Shown here: piece by piece, positions 44,950 through 57,500 of the stretch
Position numbering within the stretch: position 1 is the first letter of the stretch
Layout of the letters: the number at the start of each line of letters is the position of its first letter
Assembly: GCA_000711775.1 (NCBI GenBank)
Contig: ARYC01017349.1
Span: forward strand, 53,451-117,450
DNA: 64,000 bases
Direction: 5' to 3'
Source of the DNA: Oxytricha trifallax
Lineage: Eukaryota > Ciliophora > Spirotrichea > Sporadotrichida > Oxytrichidae
The notes under the pieces: generated by a model
What the model was told of the DNA's origin: nothing
Databases searched by the model: none
Seen by the model: the letters and a program-made list of their open reading frames with translations, nothing else
Made by a program: the position numbers and the translations under genes

Positions 44950-47002
44950 TCAGAACATATCAAATGGATTATTAGAGGACGCTGAAGTTTAGCTGCTCAT
45001 ACTTGGGCCTGCATTTCCAAATGGATTGAAACTACTTTGTTACTGTACATTGGCTTATTGATGCATTCCGTTGTTGTTGAAGCCGCTCATTGGTTACATT
45101 TAAGGACCGCCAGTATTTCCTCCCAAACTCATGTTAGAGTTACTGCCGAATGGATTGAACTAACTTCCATTGTCGTGGTGGTGCATGTCTTTTCCTTGGT
45201 GTAGGGGTTGGCTTGCTGCGGATTTGAATAAGTCAGAGAACATGTTATCTTGAGGGTTATGCTTCTTCATTTGTTCTTGCTGCTCTTGCTGGAGCTTTAA
45301 CTGCTAGAGTTACTATGCATTAATGCCAGGCTGTCCACCAGGAGCTGCTCCTCCTCCCATACTTGAACTCATCATGTTTTACATCATCATAATCATTTGC
45401 TGCATTTGAGCCATCATAGCAATGGTTTACTGATTGGGGTTGGTTTGTGATTGCTGCATCAATTAAGCCATCTATGCTTGCATGGACATTAGTTATTGCT
45501 GTTATTGCATAGCCTAGGGATTTGGTTGAGGTTGCTATTGTTATTATTAGGGTACACCACTTCCAAATCCTCCCATACCTGGCAATTATTAATGCATAGT
45601 TGCTGGGTTAGCAAATTATTACTATTGTTGTGCAGGCTGCACATGATGCTGCTATTATTGCTGTTAATTTTAAGCTAAAGCTTATTGCTACTTATGAAGC
45701 CATTACTAGTGTTGTTACTCTTAAATGATATCTTGGAATGGATCTTCTGAAACGAAGTTAGGTTTAGTTAAGCCTGCAGGAATAAAGTTAGTCTTGGTGA
45801 TTGGGGGCTGAGTTTGGTTTGGATAGAGATTTGATAAATTTTAAATCAAGCTCTCTTATTAGTTTCGTGATTGCTGGTTTACAACCGGCTGCTAGGTTTA
45901 CTATTAACCATTATTATTGTCAAATGTAGCCCATGTACTCCAACCATTATTATCAACTGCTTAATTCTATTATTAGACATTTCCATGTTAATTAAAGTTT
46001 TGGGGTGCTTAAGTTGGAGGTTATTCGCTGAGAATATCAAGTAAATCTACTGTTGTACTATTTGTTTTTGATGGTGGATTTGAATTTACAATTTAAGTTT
46101 TAATCTATTCCTGCTGCCTGCCATTTGAACTTGTGTTGGAAGAAATGGGAGCTGCTAATTTTTTACCACCTGGAGCAGGTAAAAATTTGCCAGTTGCTTT
46201 CTCTTCTTCCTTCTTAGGTTTCTTTTTCTTAGACTCTCCATCACTATCGCTCTCGCTTTCTTCACTTGATGAATCCTTCCTCTTCTTTGATTTTTTCTTA
46301 TCATTTTTGCTATCTTTGGTGCTCTTTGAACTAGTTTTCTTCGATTTCTTTTTCTTATCATCATCGCTATCGTCATCTGAGTCTGAGTTATCCGACTTCT
46401 TTTCAAATCTTTTTTAAGTGTATTTTAGCTTGAAAAACTCCTTCATTTTTATCAAATCACGCTTGTCAGGTTCAGGGTACAACTTTTATGAGTAATCACC
46501 CATTAAAGTTTCTTACACATTCTATAAATACAAGTTATTGTGCTGTCATTAACGATTGAGATTAATTATGAATGCTATATATTTCTGGATTATTGAGTAT
46601 AACCAGCGATAGTTATGTCTCTAATCATAAGCGTAGTTTTATAATTATATTTGCTTATAACTTACCTTATTTCCTTTCTCAGCAATAGTTGCAGCTTCCT
46701 TGTCAGTGAAATTGGACATGCCTATTCCTTTGACTTTATGCATCATTTCTCTATGAATACCTGAGCAGGTTGAACACACGAATACTCCGAACTCCTGCAC
46801 AATGTATGTTGTACCCTATCACACATTAACATTAATATATTTGGAAGCCATTAATGTATAATTAAATTTATTGTCAGATATTGCTGACTGAATAACTAGA
46901 CGAGAAATAAGTTACCTTTTCATGGCAGTCGAAGCATTTCTTGTTGTCGGGGAGATTTCTGAGCTCATCGATTTTTTAAGCAGATGTTTAAGCTTTGTGC
47001 AT
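44950..47002 (-). CDS. AGFG-type ArfGAP
   Basis: Starts MHKAQTSAQKIDELRNLPDN at 47002. The ArfGAP zinc finger is exact after an intron is removed: CFDCHEK joined to GTTYIVQEFGVFVCSTC gives CX2CX16CX2C, followed by GIHREMMHKVKGIGMSNFT. The next exon (ETLMGDYSQKLYPEPDKRD, then KMKEFFKLKYTQKRFE) matches the AGFG/AGD14 subgroup. A Lys/Ser/Asp/Glu-rich linker (SDDDSDDDKKKKSKK) precedes a Gln/Gly-rich tail with repeated NPF motifs ending NNPFDMF, as expected for proteins that bind EH domains in endocytosis. Two GTAAGT/GTAACT introns are present (about 46485-46665 and 46813-46916). ArfGAPs switch off Arf GTPases at transport vesicles; the arginine finger is probably the R of HRE. Confidence 0.88.
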
Positions 47003-47078
47003 TTTTCCTTCCTTGCTGGCTTATTAATAATTCTAATATCAAAATTATAATTTCAAATTACCCATCAAATTATGAATA

Positions 47079-48084
47079 CCCCAAAACCCCAAAACCCCAA
47101 TTCATGCTTAGTCTATGAGTTTATAGTGATTAGACTAGTCGTTTTTAATGCGAAAATGCGACTAATCGACTAGTTATGAGCTCTATAGTCTTCGACTAGG
47201 TCGATTGATGGTGTTCGTTGATGATATGAGCATGATAGTCAAAACATACAACTATACCTCACAATTGTTCAATAGGGTTGTTTTTGATTTAGTCTTAATT
47301 ACAATTGTTAATCTTTAATTATAACTTAACAATTAATCAATATAAGCTTATTCTACCTTACTTAAGTGTCCTAGCTGTCTAGTAGTCATAAGTGAGTGTT
47401 TGTTGCTTAGTCCGACTAGCTAGTCGTATGATGATCTAGTCGTAAGGGTAGTCCGACTACCTAGTCGTAGTCGATGATTTCTTAGTCTTAGTCTTACGAC
47501 TAGCTGTTCCTCTCCACAGCTTTATAAGCAAGTTTAAGCAAGACTCTTCAACTTCAGCCTCCAACCAACCTGTATCTGTGTTATATCACTCTCTTGCTGC
47601 ATATTGTACATGAGTGAATGGATATCCTACTATGTTTGAAGACTCTGGTCGTAGGTAGTCTAAACAGCGACTAGTCGAATCAAGACAGACTAGCTAGTCG
47701 GATTTGCTTCCACAAGGTTGCTTAGTCGTAAGACTAGGTAAATTACTCCTTCAAGGATAACTATCACTTACCCTGAGCGAACCATGTCGAACCATTCACA
47801 ATAGTATCACTACATGCTTAGCATCATAATAGCAAGTGAAACTTTAGTCTACAGCGTTGGTGGAGCAAGAATCAATGTTTCGCCAAAGTGGTGTAAAATT
47901 TCCGAATTTTAGGTTTAGACTAGCCTAGTCGTAGAACAGAAATTTTAAATTGGATGTCAACTTATACAAAATAGGCATCAATCTATGATTCTGATAGACT
48001 AAACAACGTCAAACAGTCATCAATCCTCCTTGTATTGACTGTCATTGATGATATCCAGCATAGAACCTCAATCAACCAGAAAAA
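47079..48084. repeat. Left arm of the palindrome
   Basis: Pairs with 48134-49139 over its full length. It is rich in the heptamer CTAGTCG on both strands, including the perfect palindrome CGACTAGTCG near 47670, and is GC-richer than the flanking DNA. Confidence 0.93.
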
Positions 48085-48133
48085 TACATAATTCACTTTA
48101 AAGGATTTTAAATTGAACGAAGCAGGTTATGTT

Positions 48134-49139
48134 TTTTTCTGGTTGATTGAGGTTCTATGCTGGATATCATCAATGACAGTCGATACAAGGATGATTGATG
48201 ACTGTTTGACGTTGTTTAGTCTATCAGAATCATAGATTGATGCCTATTTTGTATAAGTTGACATCCAATTTAAAATTTCTGTTCTACGACTAGGCCAGTC
48301 TAAACCTAAAATTCGGAAATTTTACACCACTTTGGCGAAACATTGATTCTTGCTCCACCAACGCTGTAGACTGAAGTTTCACTTGCTATTATGATGCTAA
48401 GCATGTAGTGATACTATTGTGAATGGTTCGACATGGTTCGCTCAGGGTAAGTGATAGTTATCCTTGAAGGAGTAATTTACCTAGTCTTACGACTAAGCAA
48501 CCTTGTGGAAGCAAATCCGACTAGCTAGTCTGTCTTGATTCGACTAGTCGCTGTTAAGACTACCTACGACCAGAGTCTTCAAACATAGTAGGATATCCAT
48601 TCACTCATGTACAGTATGCAGCAAGAGAGTGATATAACACAGATACAGGTTGGTTGGAGGCTGAAGTTGAAGAGTCTTGCTTAAACTTGCTTATAAAGCT
48701 GTGGAGAGGAACAGCTAGTCGTAAGACTAAGACTAAGAAATCATCGACTACGACTAGGTAGTCGGACTACCCTTACGACTAGATCAACATACGACTAGCT
48801 AGTCGGACTAAGCAACAAACACTCACTTATGACTACTAGACAGCTAGGACACTTAAGTAAGGTAGAATAAGCTTATATTGATTAATTGTTAAGTTATAAT
48901 TAAAGATTAACAGTTGTAATTAAGACTAAATCACAAACAACCCAATTGAACAATGGTGAGGTATAGTTGTTTGTTTTGACTATCATGCTCATATCATCAA
49001 CGAACACCATCAATCGACCTAGTCGAAGACTATAGAGCTCATAACTAGTCGATTAGTCGCATTTTCGCATTAAAAACGACTAGTCTAATCACTATAAACT
49101 CATAGACTAAGCATGAATTGGGGTTTTGGGGTTTTGGGG
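48134..49139. repeat. Right arm of the palindrome
   Basis: Inverted copy of 47079-48084; a few substitutions (for example ATGATGATC against ATGTTGATC in the other arm) show that both arms were sequenced separately rather than mirrored by assembly. Confidence 0.9.
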
Positions 49140-49152
49140 TAATGTATACTAC

Positions 49153-51680
49153 TCATCTATAGTTGTTAAATATTAATAATGAATATTGGGTAGAAATCAT
49201 AAGGAAATGATATTGTTATATGAAAAAAGTGAGATTTATTAATGTTATTTTTTGTGAGAAACTTTCTCCAGCATAGCAAGTGTTGGTGTTGCTTGAACAT
49301 GCTGCTCCGAATGAGGATTGCTTGGTAGCAGGTCCCCAGCAGGCAACATTCCATTTATTAATACAATTATACTTTTTATTAATACAATACACGACTATTT
49401 AAATTACTATTTTAATGAGTGTATGGGAAGAAGAGTGTTGAGGCATAGACGTATTTGCCATTTACTTAAAACTTAAAAAAGGTTCTACAACTATTAAGTT
49501 GTTTATTAAAGTAAATAATTGCTAATAAGAAGTATAAATTTAAAATATCTATTAGATTACACTTATACAAATAAAATATGAGCGCGTGTATATATATATA
49601 TATATATATATTATCAAATAATTATTTAAATCAAAGGTATTTAGCTTGATTATCATAATTTATTTTAATATACTCACTTAAAGCTTTTCTATTACTCTTA
49701 CTTGTTTGTTCATGCGTGATGTGCTTTTAATTGAACCTTTTTATCAAAAAATAAATATGATCTTATTATAGATTTAATAAAGTTTTCAATAGTTTTAAGT
49801 AATATAATATTATATATAAAAAAGAATTATATCATGCCAATCAAAAATTAAAAACTATCAAATAAATTCAGAAACAAAAATATTTCTTCTCTTGTCTATT
49901 AAAGTATAAACTCAAATCTTATTTAAATTGGAAATTTATATTTCTAGCACAACAATTATTTAAAAAATTAATGTAATTTAATTTAATATCGAATTGAAAT
50001 TCAAAGAAAACAAATAATTAATGTTACCAAAATGTTAAAGATCTATATTCACAAAAAAAAAGTTCATCAATACAAATTGTTTAACTTTTTAATAAAAATT
50101 AGAATAAAATAAATCCTTAATTTGTCTTTTATACTGTAACACCGTTACAAGCATCAACATCACATGGTTGCCATAGGGAACCAGTGGCTTTGTATGGTCC
50201 AACAATCATGTGACCATCTCTTGCAATACCGACAATACTTGTGACTTTTAATTAAAATTTCTTCGATAATAAAATATATATATTATGACTCTTTGGGCAG
50301 TTGGAAGGTTAGTGTTGGCGTATTTCAAGTAGTTTGAATAATTTAATTGGTGCAAATATTGATGATTTGTTTGAATAACATATAATTTCTTATTTCATTA
50401 ATAATTTTATAGTCCTTTGTGCATTGTGAATTTGATAAGCATGATGTAGCAACTTCATTTGAACTGATGCTGTTTGTGTAAACGCAGGGACTGAAAGAGT
50501 AATAGTGATAGAAAGTCTTATATTCACTGCTTCCTAAACATAGATCAACTTCAACTCTCTTGGCATCTGAGCCAGTTCCCTTTGGTGCGAAGAAGTCGTA
50601 TAAGAGCTCTGAAGTACCAGAGTTTGCAAATATTTTATTTTCAGTCAAGTGAGAGATAAGATTTATTTATCTGGGAAGAGGGTCTCTGGTTGCATGCAAT
50701 GGTTTGGCATGGAGTTGGTGGCAACTCTAATCATAACCTTATCATCTGATGTTTCTCTGCATTGAATTAAAAAATACTATTTTAGATTAAAAACTATTTT
50801 ATTTGAATAGCGAGTTGTCTCTCCCATGAGCAATCACCGTCAAGTTCGTCAGCGTTAGGGCAGTCTACTTGCATACCAGTGCAAGTGTGAGTATCTGACT
50901 CCATGTCTGAGAAGTCCTCAACGAATGGATGAGTGACAGTGAAGTTTTAGATGAATGCGATACACTCGAAGTAGAGTGGTGAGCCAACAGCAACGCAAGA
51001 TTAGGTATCATCATCTACCTTGTAGCCTGTTGGGCAAACGTTGTAACAACCTGTTGATCCATCATCGTTAGTGAAGATGTAGTAACCAGCCAAGCACTCA
51101 AAAATCCTTCAAATTTTAAGTCCTTGGATTTTACCTCCCCCCCAAATAGGTAAAACTTTTTGAATTGATTTCCAAAATAATTAGATGAACTCAGAGCATT
51201 GGTAGGATGAAGAAGAGCCTGAGCAAGTCAAGCAACCTTCTGGGCAGTCAATACACTCTTGTTCGATTTCATCGAGATAAGTGGAGAATCCACACTCTAA
51301 GAGACATTAGTTTTGATAGAAAACGTAGTCTGGTTGGCAAGTGAGGCAATCAGTATCACCTCCATTATCGGTATATATTAGCTATATTATTTATATTATA
51401 AAAGCTTTGAAAGTTTCGTGGCAAGCTTTAATCTCAACCTCGAATATAAGTTATTTTTTCAAAAATTATGAATTAAGCCTTGTTTTAAAAGTAATTTAGA
51501 GCTCTGGGTCAGTTGCTCTCAATTAGAGTGAGTAGATGGTTTGAGCATTAGAAAAACAGTATTCTAATTTCTAATTTTAGCTGATAAAATACTATTCAGC
51601 ATTTGTAAAAAACATTGTAGAAGCTCATCATCTTGAATGGTGCCTGTCATAGCAGTGCTATCAAGAATTGTACCATCATT
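49153..51680 (-). CDS. 3' part of a fragmented surface-protein gene: Cys-rich repeats and YHYH domain
   Basis: Coding islands on the minus strand, in protein order. 51600-51680 (TAMTGTIQDDELLQ), 51190-51375 (TDCLTCQPDYVFYQNQC; ECIDCPEGCLTCSGSSSSY) and 50800-51130 (ECLAGYYIFTNDDGSTGCYN; TGYKVDDDTQSCVAV) form a GCC2/EGF-like Cys-rich region. 50655-50765 (MIRVATNSMPNHCMQPETLF), 50382-50650 (FFAPKGTGSDAKRVEVDLCL), 50275-50344 (YLKYANTNLPTAQRV), 50119-50246 (IARDGHMIVGPYKATG; WQPCDVDACNGVTV), about 49425-49475 (NGKYVYASTLF) and 49250-49355 (WNVACWGPATKQ; CSSNTNTCYAGESF) form a YHYH-type domain. TGA lies at 49153-49155, only 14 bp from the palindrome. Two pointers are verified (50345-50388, 50247-50290). 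An extracellular location is inferred. Confidence 0.78.
49591..49611. repeat. TA microsatellite
   Basis: About ten TA units in the AT-rich IES just beyond the palindrome. Confidence 0.8.
50247..50290. other. IES, pointer TGACT (plus strand)
   Basis: TGACT lies at 50242-50246 and 50286-50290; removing 44 bp joins LPTAQRV to TSIVGIARDGH in frame. Confidence 0.8.
50345..50388. other. IES, pointer ATAATTT (plus strand)
   Basis: ATAATTT lies at 50338-50344 and 50382-50388; removing 44 bp joins KIINEIRNY to SNYLKYANTN in frame. Confidence 0.82.
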
Positions 51681-52261
51681 TTAGTGTAAAATTGTATAAT
51701 ATCAATATATAACATTTAAATATATTTTTGATATAATATTTATATTGTTCATAATTCTATATATTTTTTTCTTTTTACATATTTATTATTAAATTACTAA
51801 CTTATATTTTTATAGTAAGATTATCATATGTCATCCCAAAGTATTACAATTCTTTAGTAAAAAGAAATTCATGAAAATAAATTCTATGTTTAAATAGTCC
51901 TCTATGCATTGACATGTCAATTTTAAAATTAATTAATTTGTTTTGTTTTTCCTTGAAAATAAAAAGTTGAAAGAATCCAAATAATTAATTAATTAAATTT
52001 CTTATCAGCTGCTCATATTTATGATGCTGCGAATAGAATAATAAAAAATTATGTTTTATTCTTTGTAGAAACAGATTACTCAAAAAATTATTGATTGCAA
52101 ATCAGATTTTTAAAAACTATTCTGCAAGTTCAAATATTTTATCAAATTGTAAAATAAGTGTCAATTGTTTTACACACAAGGTATTATATTTGAATATATT
52201 ATATTAGAATAATTTAATAATAATCTAGAGTACTTGCAAGTAAAGATCATCACTTTCCTAA

Positions 52262-54030
52262 TTAAATGAACATATTAATATCGATTGTAATGACGCTTGG
52301 TTGTGAACCAACGAAAATCCAGTTGTTTCCAATTGGGAGGACAGCAGTGGGTGGTTGGTTGTCTAAGGCCTCAAGTTCAAAGGCGACCATTGAGTCGTAC
52401 TCGAAGAAACCGTCATTGCAGTTCATGGTAATTGTGTAGTTACAAATATCCATATTGAACTCGAAGGAAAGATAAGCAGTTTCAGCGTCCCAAGCGAAAC
52501 AAATAAATAATTAATCATGAATAATTAAATAAATTTTTTTTAATTTTTAAAGTAATTTAATTATTTATGTGTTGATCTCTAGCCTATTCAACTAACCATA
52601 CTGTATCGTTAGAAGTTTAAAAGACTTTATATTTATAATGAATAGTATTGATCTCCATTTACTTCGTCAACAATAGGTTAATATTTTTTATTTCAATGAT
52701 CATGTGAGTGGCATTGTTTGAAACAATTGAGAACCAGGTAGGATTAAAGTTTAAAAAAGTTTATTTATCGCCCTCTGGGTCGAAGTCTAGTTCAACAGTC
52801 CATCTAAGGGTATGTGCTTGATAAAGAACTGAATCTTCAGTGAATCCGTTGAAAATGGGGTATGGTGGCATGTTTCCCCTTAAAAAATAAAATATTGGTG
52901 AATTCAATGCTTGAAACGAATGAATCGTCACCATCAACGTAGGCTTCGTATTTCAACCTGATATCTTTATATCATCAAAGACCATGAATGGAGCGATTTC
53001 ATAGCTATCTTAGTAGACAACTCTGTGAGTAATATCGTCGTATGAGCATTGAGTGAATGGTGCAAACTTAATAATGTAAGCGTCATCTTGAACGGTAAGA
53101 ATTTCAGTGAGGTCGTCAACTGGAGAGTCCTCGTGTAAGGTCTCATATGGCTCGTTGGGGTTTGAATATCTAGAGCACTCCAAGAAGTTGGCTCTGTAAA
53201 CAGCATCATCTCCAAGGACGATGGTCTCAGTGAACATTTATGGGTTTCCAATGTAGTATGAAAAATAATTTAAATTATTTGAAGAAATAAAATGGGATAG
53301 ATTTATCATCTTGATAAAGAGAGTGAAATCATGAGTGGTAGCAAAGGTTGTTGGGTTTACATAAGCTCTCTCGAAGAATTGAATCTTATTTTTAATAATT
53401 TATGTGGTTAGAATTTTCCTGGCTTTAAATTTATATGAATTTTAAAATTAAATTATAAAGGAGATATTTTTACATTAAAGTTAACTTAAAATAATGGATT
53501 TTACAATCCTTGAAGAGCATTAAACCTATAAATTTATTTCATTTTATGTTTAATGTAATTAAGTTAACACTAAATACGATTTTTGTAATAAATGGACGGT
53601 ATAATATAAGAATATAACTCTATCTTGTGATGATAAAATAGAGTCAAACAAATATGAGAATAGATATTGTTAGTACCAAAGTAATTTCGAGTAGATAGAA
53701 GTCAAATTTCTTGAGAAACTAAAAACAAAAAAACAATTAAAATTAATAAGCCAAGGAACTTTCCTTTTTTATTTTTATTATAGCCTTGCGACAAAAATTC
53801 TCACCACTCTCTAATTAAAAATCCTTTATAAATTTGATATTTTTTAAATGATACACGCACAGCAAATATTAACTATTTATGAATCTTGAATGGAATATAT
53901 CTTTGATGGTAATAGACAAGACCCAAGTTAGTAACGTTGGTAATTAAATATATTAAAATATAATTTCATCACCTGATACATCGAAAGCAAAGATATGGGT
54001 ATATTCGAATGTACCGAGGGCCATAACGAG
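52262..54030 (-). CDS. Middle part of the fragmented surface-protein gene: cadherin-like domains
   Basis: Islands in protein order. About 53970-54020 (MALGTFEYTHIFAFDVSG), 53885-53950 (VTNLGLVYYHQRYIPF), 53295-53395 (IQFFERAYVNPTTFATTHDF), 52967-53240 (TIVLGDDAVYRANFLECSRY; YIIKFAPFTQCSYDDITHRV), 52890-52960 (KYEAYVDGDDSFVSS), 52765-52870 (TEDSVLYQAHTLRWTVELDF) and 52262-52500 (AYLSFEFNMDICNYTITMNC; LEALDNQPPTAVLPIGNNWI). The repeated pattern of short beta-rich units with conserved acidic turns resembles dystroglycan-type cadherin-like repeats (moderate). Islands are GC-richer than the 70-85% AT spacers. Pointers were not worked out one by one. The relation to the YHYH part is inferred from strand, style and order. 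Confidence 0.62.
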
Positions 54031-54599
54031 GAGTAATAAATAATAAAATTAATTATATTTATTGATTAGATATCTGAATGGAATCCAATTAAAATTATAT
54101 TTGCTTAAACATTATATTGAATTTATAAAAGCACAGATTATATTTTATTGTAAATCTTCAAAATTCTCATAATCTCTAATAAGAGGAATTCTTAAATCAA
54201 TAATAAAAGATTAAATTTGTTTAAGATTTTTTTAAAATTTTAATATATATCTATTAAGGGATTTAAAATTTTATTTGAGAATAAAATTAGTGGAAAATGT
54301 TTTACCATATTGATAATTAAACTTATTTTTTCTTTTTATTTATAAATAATTTCAATTTAATATTTTATCATTTAAGTGATATATTAAAACTTAGTTTTAA
54401 TCAATTAAATTAACATAGATAAATTAATTAAAAATATTTAGAGTATTTTTATTATATATTTATCTTGAACTATTTAAATTATTCAATACAATGGCTGTGT
54501 TTTATATAAAAAATATCATTTTTATTATTATGTTATGTATATAAAATTTATAATAACTATATTCTCTTTATAAGTAATATCATTTTATATACTTTGGCA

Positions 54600-57500
54600 G
54601 ACCTTAATTAACTGTACCATCAGCGGCTTTCATTGAAACAAGACCCCATCTGTGAGATATATATTAGATTGGTAACCGAAGATTGAGAAGAGGTTTGTGC
54701 CATCAAATTTTAATATACAGTATTTAACTAATTAATTCTTAAAAAATTAGGCACTAATTGAATATTATTTAATGTTTTATCAAAGACCATCTCTCCACCA
54801 ACTGGTGTTTTGCCAAAATATTAGATATTCTTTGTTATAATTTCAAGGAAGGCGTTAATCTTCACAATGAAGAAACATTCATAATTTATATATAAATAAA
54901 CCTTGAGAGTTATGTGAAAGAGAATCCATCAGCAATACCATTAATATTTAGTTGAATAAAATTTATTCATAAAATTATTTCAATTTGTTCATAATTTAGA
55001 ATTATTTGAGTAATATAGATGTCGGCAGTGGCTCTATCAAGATAGAAACCTTCAGCTTGCAAAATGTCTTCATTTAATAAATATAAAATTAAGATCAATA
55101 GACGCTTTAAATATCTTTGTATCAATAAAAGTAACTACATTTATTATTCTAATTAAATTAATTATTAAAAGAAGAATCATTGTAAATTATTATTTTCAAA
55201 CTAAATTTTAAAATACCTTTTACTAAATTTGTATAATTGTCATCATTATCAATGTTGTGAATTTGCTTGGCATAAAATTGTTTAGTATTTATTTAATTTT
55301 ATTATATTTGCATTAACGAATCTAGCATATGAAGTGTGTTGGAACACGTAAATTTTGTATTATTATTATTATTTTTATCATTAAATTTAATAAAACGATT
55401 GTAAATTGATGAATTGTAACCAGTGCTTGAGACTGAGGCTTATTGGTAGTAGTTCTCTGAGTTAACAACTGTAACGATAATTCATATAAATTTGATGCCA
55501 GTTACTAAACAAAATCATCATAATTAGTAAAAATTCTAGTAATAATTCTCTCGCTGTCTAGATCTTCGATTTCATCTGTCAAAATTAAGAAATAAATGTA
55601 AGCATTTATGTCAAACCGCAATATTAGGCGATGTTATCGTATTCACCAGCCTCAAGAGTAAGGTGCCATTAAAATTACAAAAATTATCTTCATTACTTTT
55701 TATAAAACTTTACTTTGAAACATTTTTTTTTAAATATATGCCACAATTAAAACTATAAATTATTCATTATTAATTTAGCCATTCAACGGCGTGACCTTGA
55801 GTTTTGAAAAAATAATATTATTAAAACGATTGTGATAATAGAATAAAAAAAAAATATTTTTTTGAGTGATTGATTGAATGAATGATGAGTAATATCCTGT
55901 GTTTTAAAAAGCTTTAATTTATTTATTAATATTTAAATTATTTAAAAGTTAACTGTTTTAAGTTAGAATTAAATAAATTAATTCTTTAGATTAACAAATC
56001 TAAGAACTAAATAAAATAAATTGAATTATTATTATTTAAAATTAAAACGTATTGTCGTTGTTTTTAATGGAGTTAGCTCCACAGAGAATATAGTCACCTG
56101 TTTCAAGGTCCAAATCGACGTGGTTGTAGATGTTTCCTACTTGACCACCGAAACTCATGAAGTTATACTTGTCTTCGCATTACCTAAGAAATTATCATTA
56201 CATTTGATTAATATTTTCATTAGATTCCTTTTTAATTAAACTGATTTTATTTTTAAAAAAGTTTAACTAGAATTATTCATGACTAAAATAAATCTTATCT
56301 GAAAGTATTTTATTCTCTATTATTAAATAGATAACAAATTTTACTTAAAATATTGTTCTTTTTTAATAAAGCACATTCTTTTAATGATTTGCATCGAATT
56401 ATAAGCTTTTATACAAATTAAAATTAATGGGAATATATTCGAAGGATTCAATGGTAGAACCATATTTCTCAATTGGGTAGATGTGGAGGATGAAAGAGTC
56501 TGAAACTATTTTTAGTTTAAATTAATTATATATAAATTTAGAAGAATTTTTAGAATTAATTTTTATATTTATTTATAAAATTTAATAAACTGAGACACCA
56601 CTCTTAGTCAAAAATCTAAAATTTTAAAATGAAATAAATTAATGAAGAATATTTATAAAATCCTTATTATTTATATTATGATTTTATTTTATAATAAGCT
56701 TTGTCTGGGAATCTCATAAATAACCTGATAGAAACTTAACTTAATATAATTTTTAAACCTTTATTCTTTATTTCTATTCTATATGAAATTATATATAAGG
56801 TGTTTAGGACGTTTTATTCAATAAAGAAAAATGAATACCATATATAAAAAAATTCATGAAATGTATAAAATGCTTAATTTTTTATAGCAATCTATATTGA
56901 TAATTAACATTTTTGTAAATTCTAACGCTGAAATCAATAATCCTCTATTTGTATAAATTTTAAACTTTAAATTTTTGTATAAAAAAATTATCGAATAAAT
57001 TAGATATTTCCCATTTTAATTTTAATATATAAAAAACTTTTTTATGTATTTGAATTATATTCTAGGTAAGAGTTATATTCTAATTTTTTATTATATTTAC
57101 CAAAAACAATAAGTTATAATTAATAAATTTAAAAAATGCTTTGTTGAAATATAAATTTACCACAATTTGAATGAAGTTTATTTTATTATGAATAAAATTT
57201 TCTTAATAATATTTAGTCAAGGTAACCTTAATATTATATGTATAATATAAACAAATTTTAAAGAAAATTTTAAAATCTAGTTTAATATATTTTCATTTTT
57301 AACTAATTAAATGATATTTAAAATGGGAATATTCATTTAATAATATACTTAGTTATTATTTGATTATTATATTGGCATCAGAATCAGTGATAGATTTATC
57401 GAAAACGATTCTATAGAAGATACCTTCCCATGTTTCAACTTTGCTTCCAGTAATGAAAGAAGGAACAGAGTCGTACTTTTCGACTTCCATGGTTACGGTA

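Larger units (their letters stand above)
47079..49139. mobile_element. Palindromic telomere-bearing element (2,061 bp, 1,006-bp arms, C4A4 ends)
   Basis: The left end is CCCCAAAACCCCAAAACCCC and the right end is its complement. Each end is continuous with an arm of about 1,006 bp, and the arms are inverted copies with only scattered mismatches (left 47079-48084, right 48134-49139), leaving a 49-nt central spacer. The flanks give either a TA duplication (47077-47078, 49140-49141) or, if one extra A/T belongs to the element, an AAT duplication like the ANT targets of TBE elements. There is no transposase or other coding frame. The arms carry about a dozen copies each of CTAGTCG or its complement. 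C4A4-ended transposons (TBEs) are known in Oxytricha, but they have short terminal repeats and coding genes. Confidence 0.93.

Noticed and set aside
46133-46417. Phe/Ser/Leu-rich plus-strand frame and the overlapping Arg/Lys-rich one.
   Set aside because: Shadows of the Lys/Ser/Asp linker of the ArfGAP.
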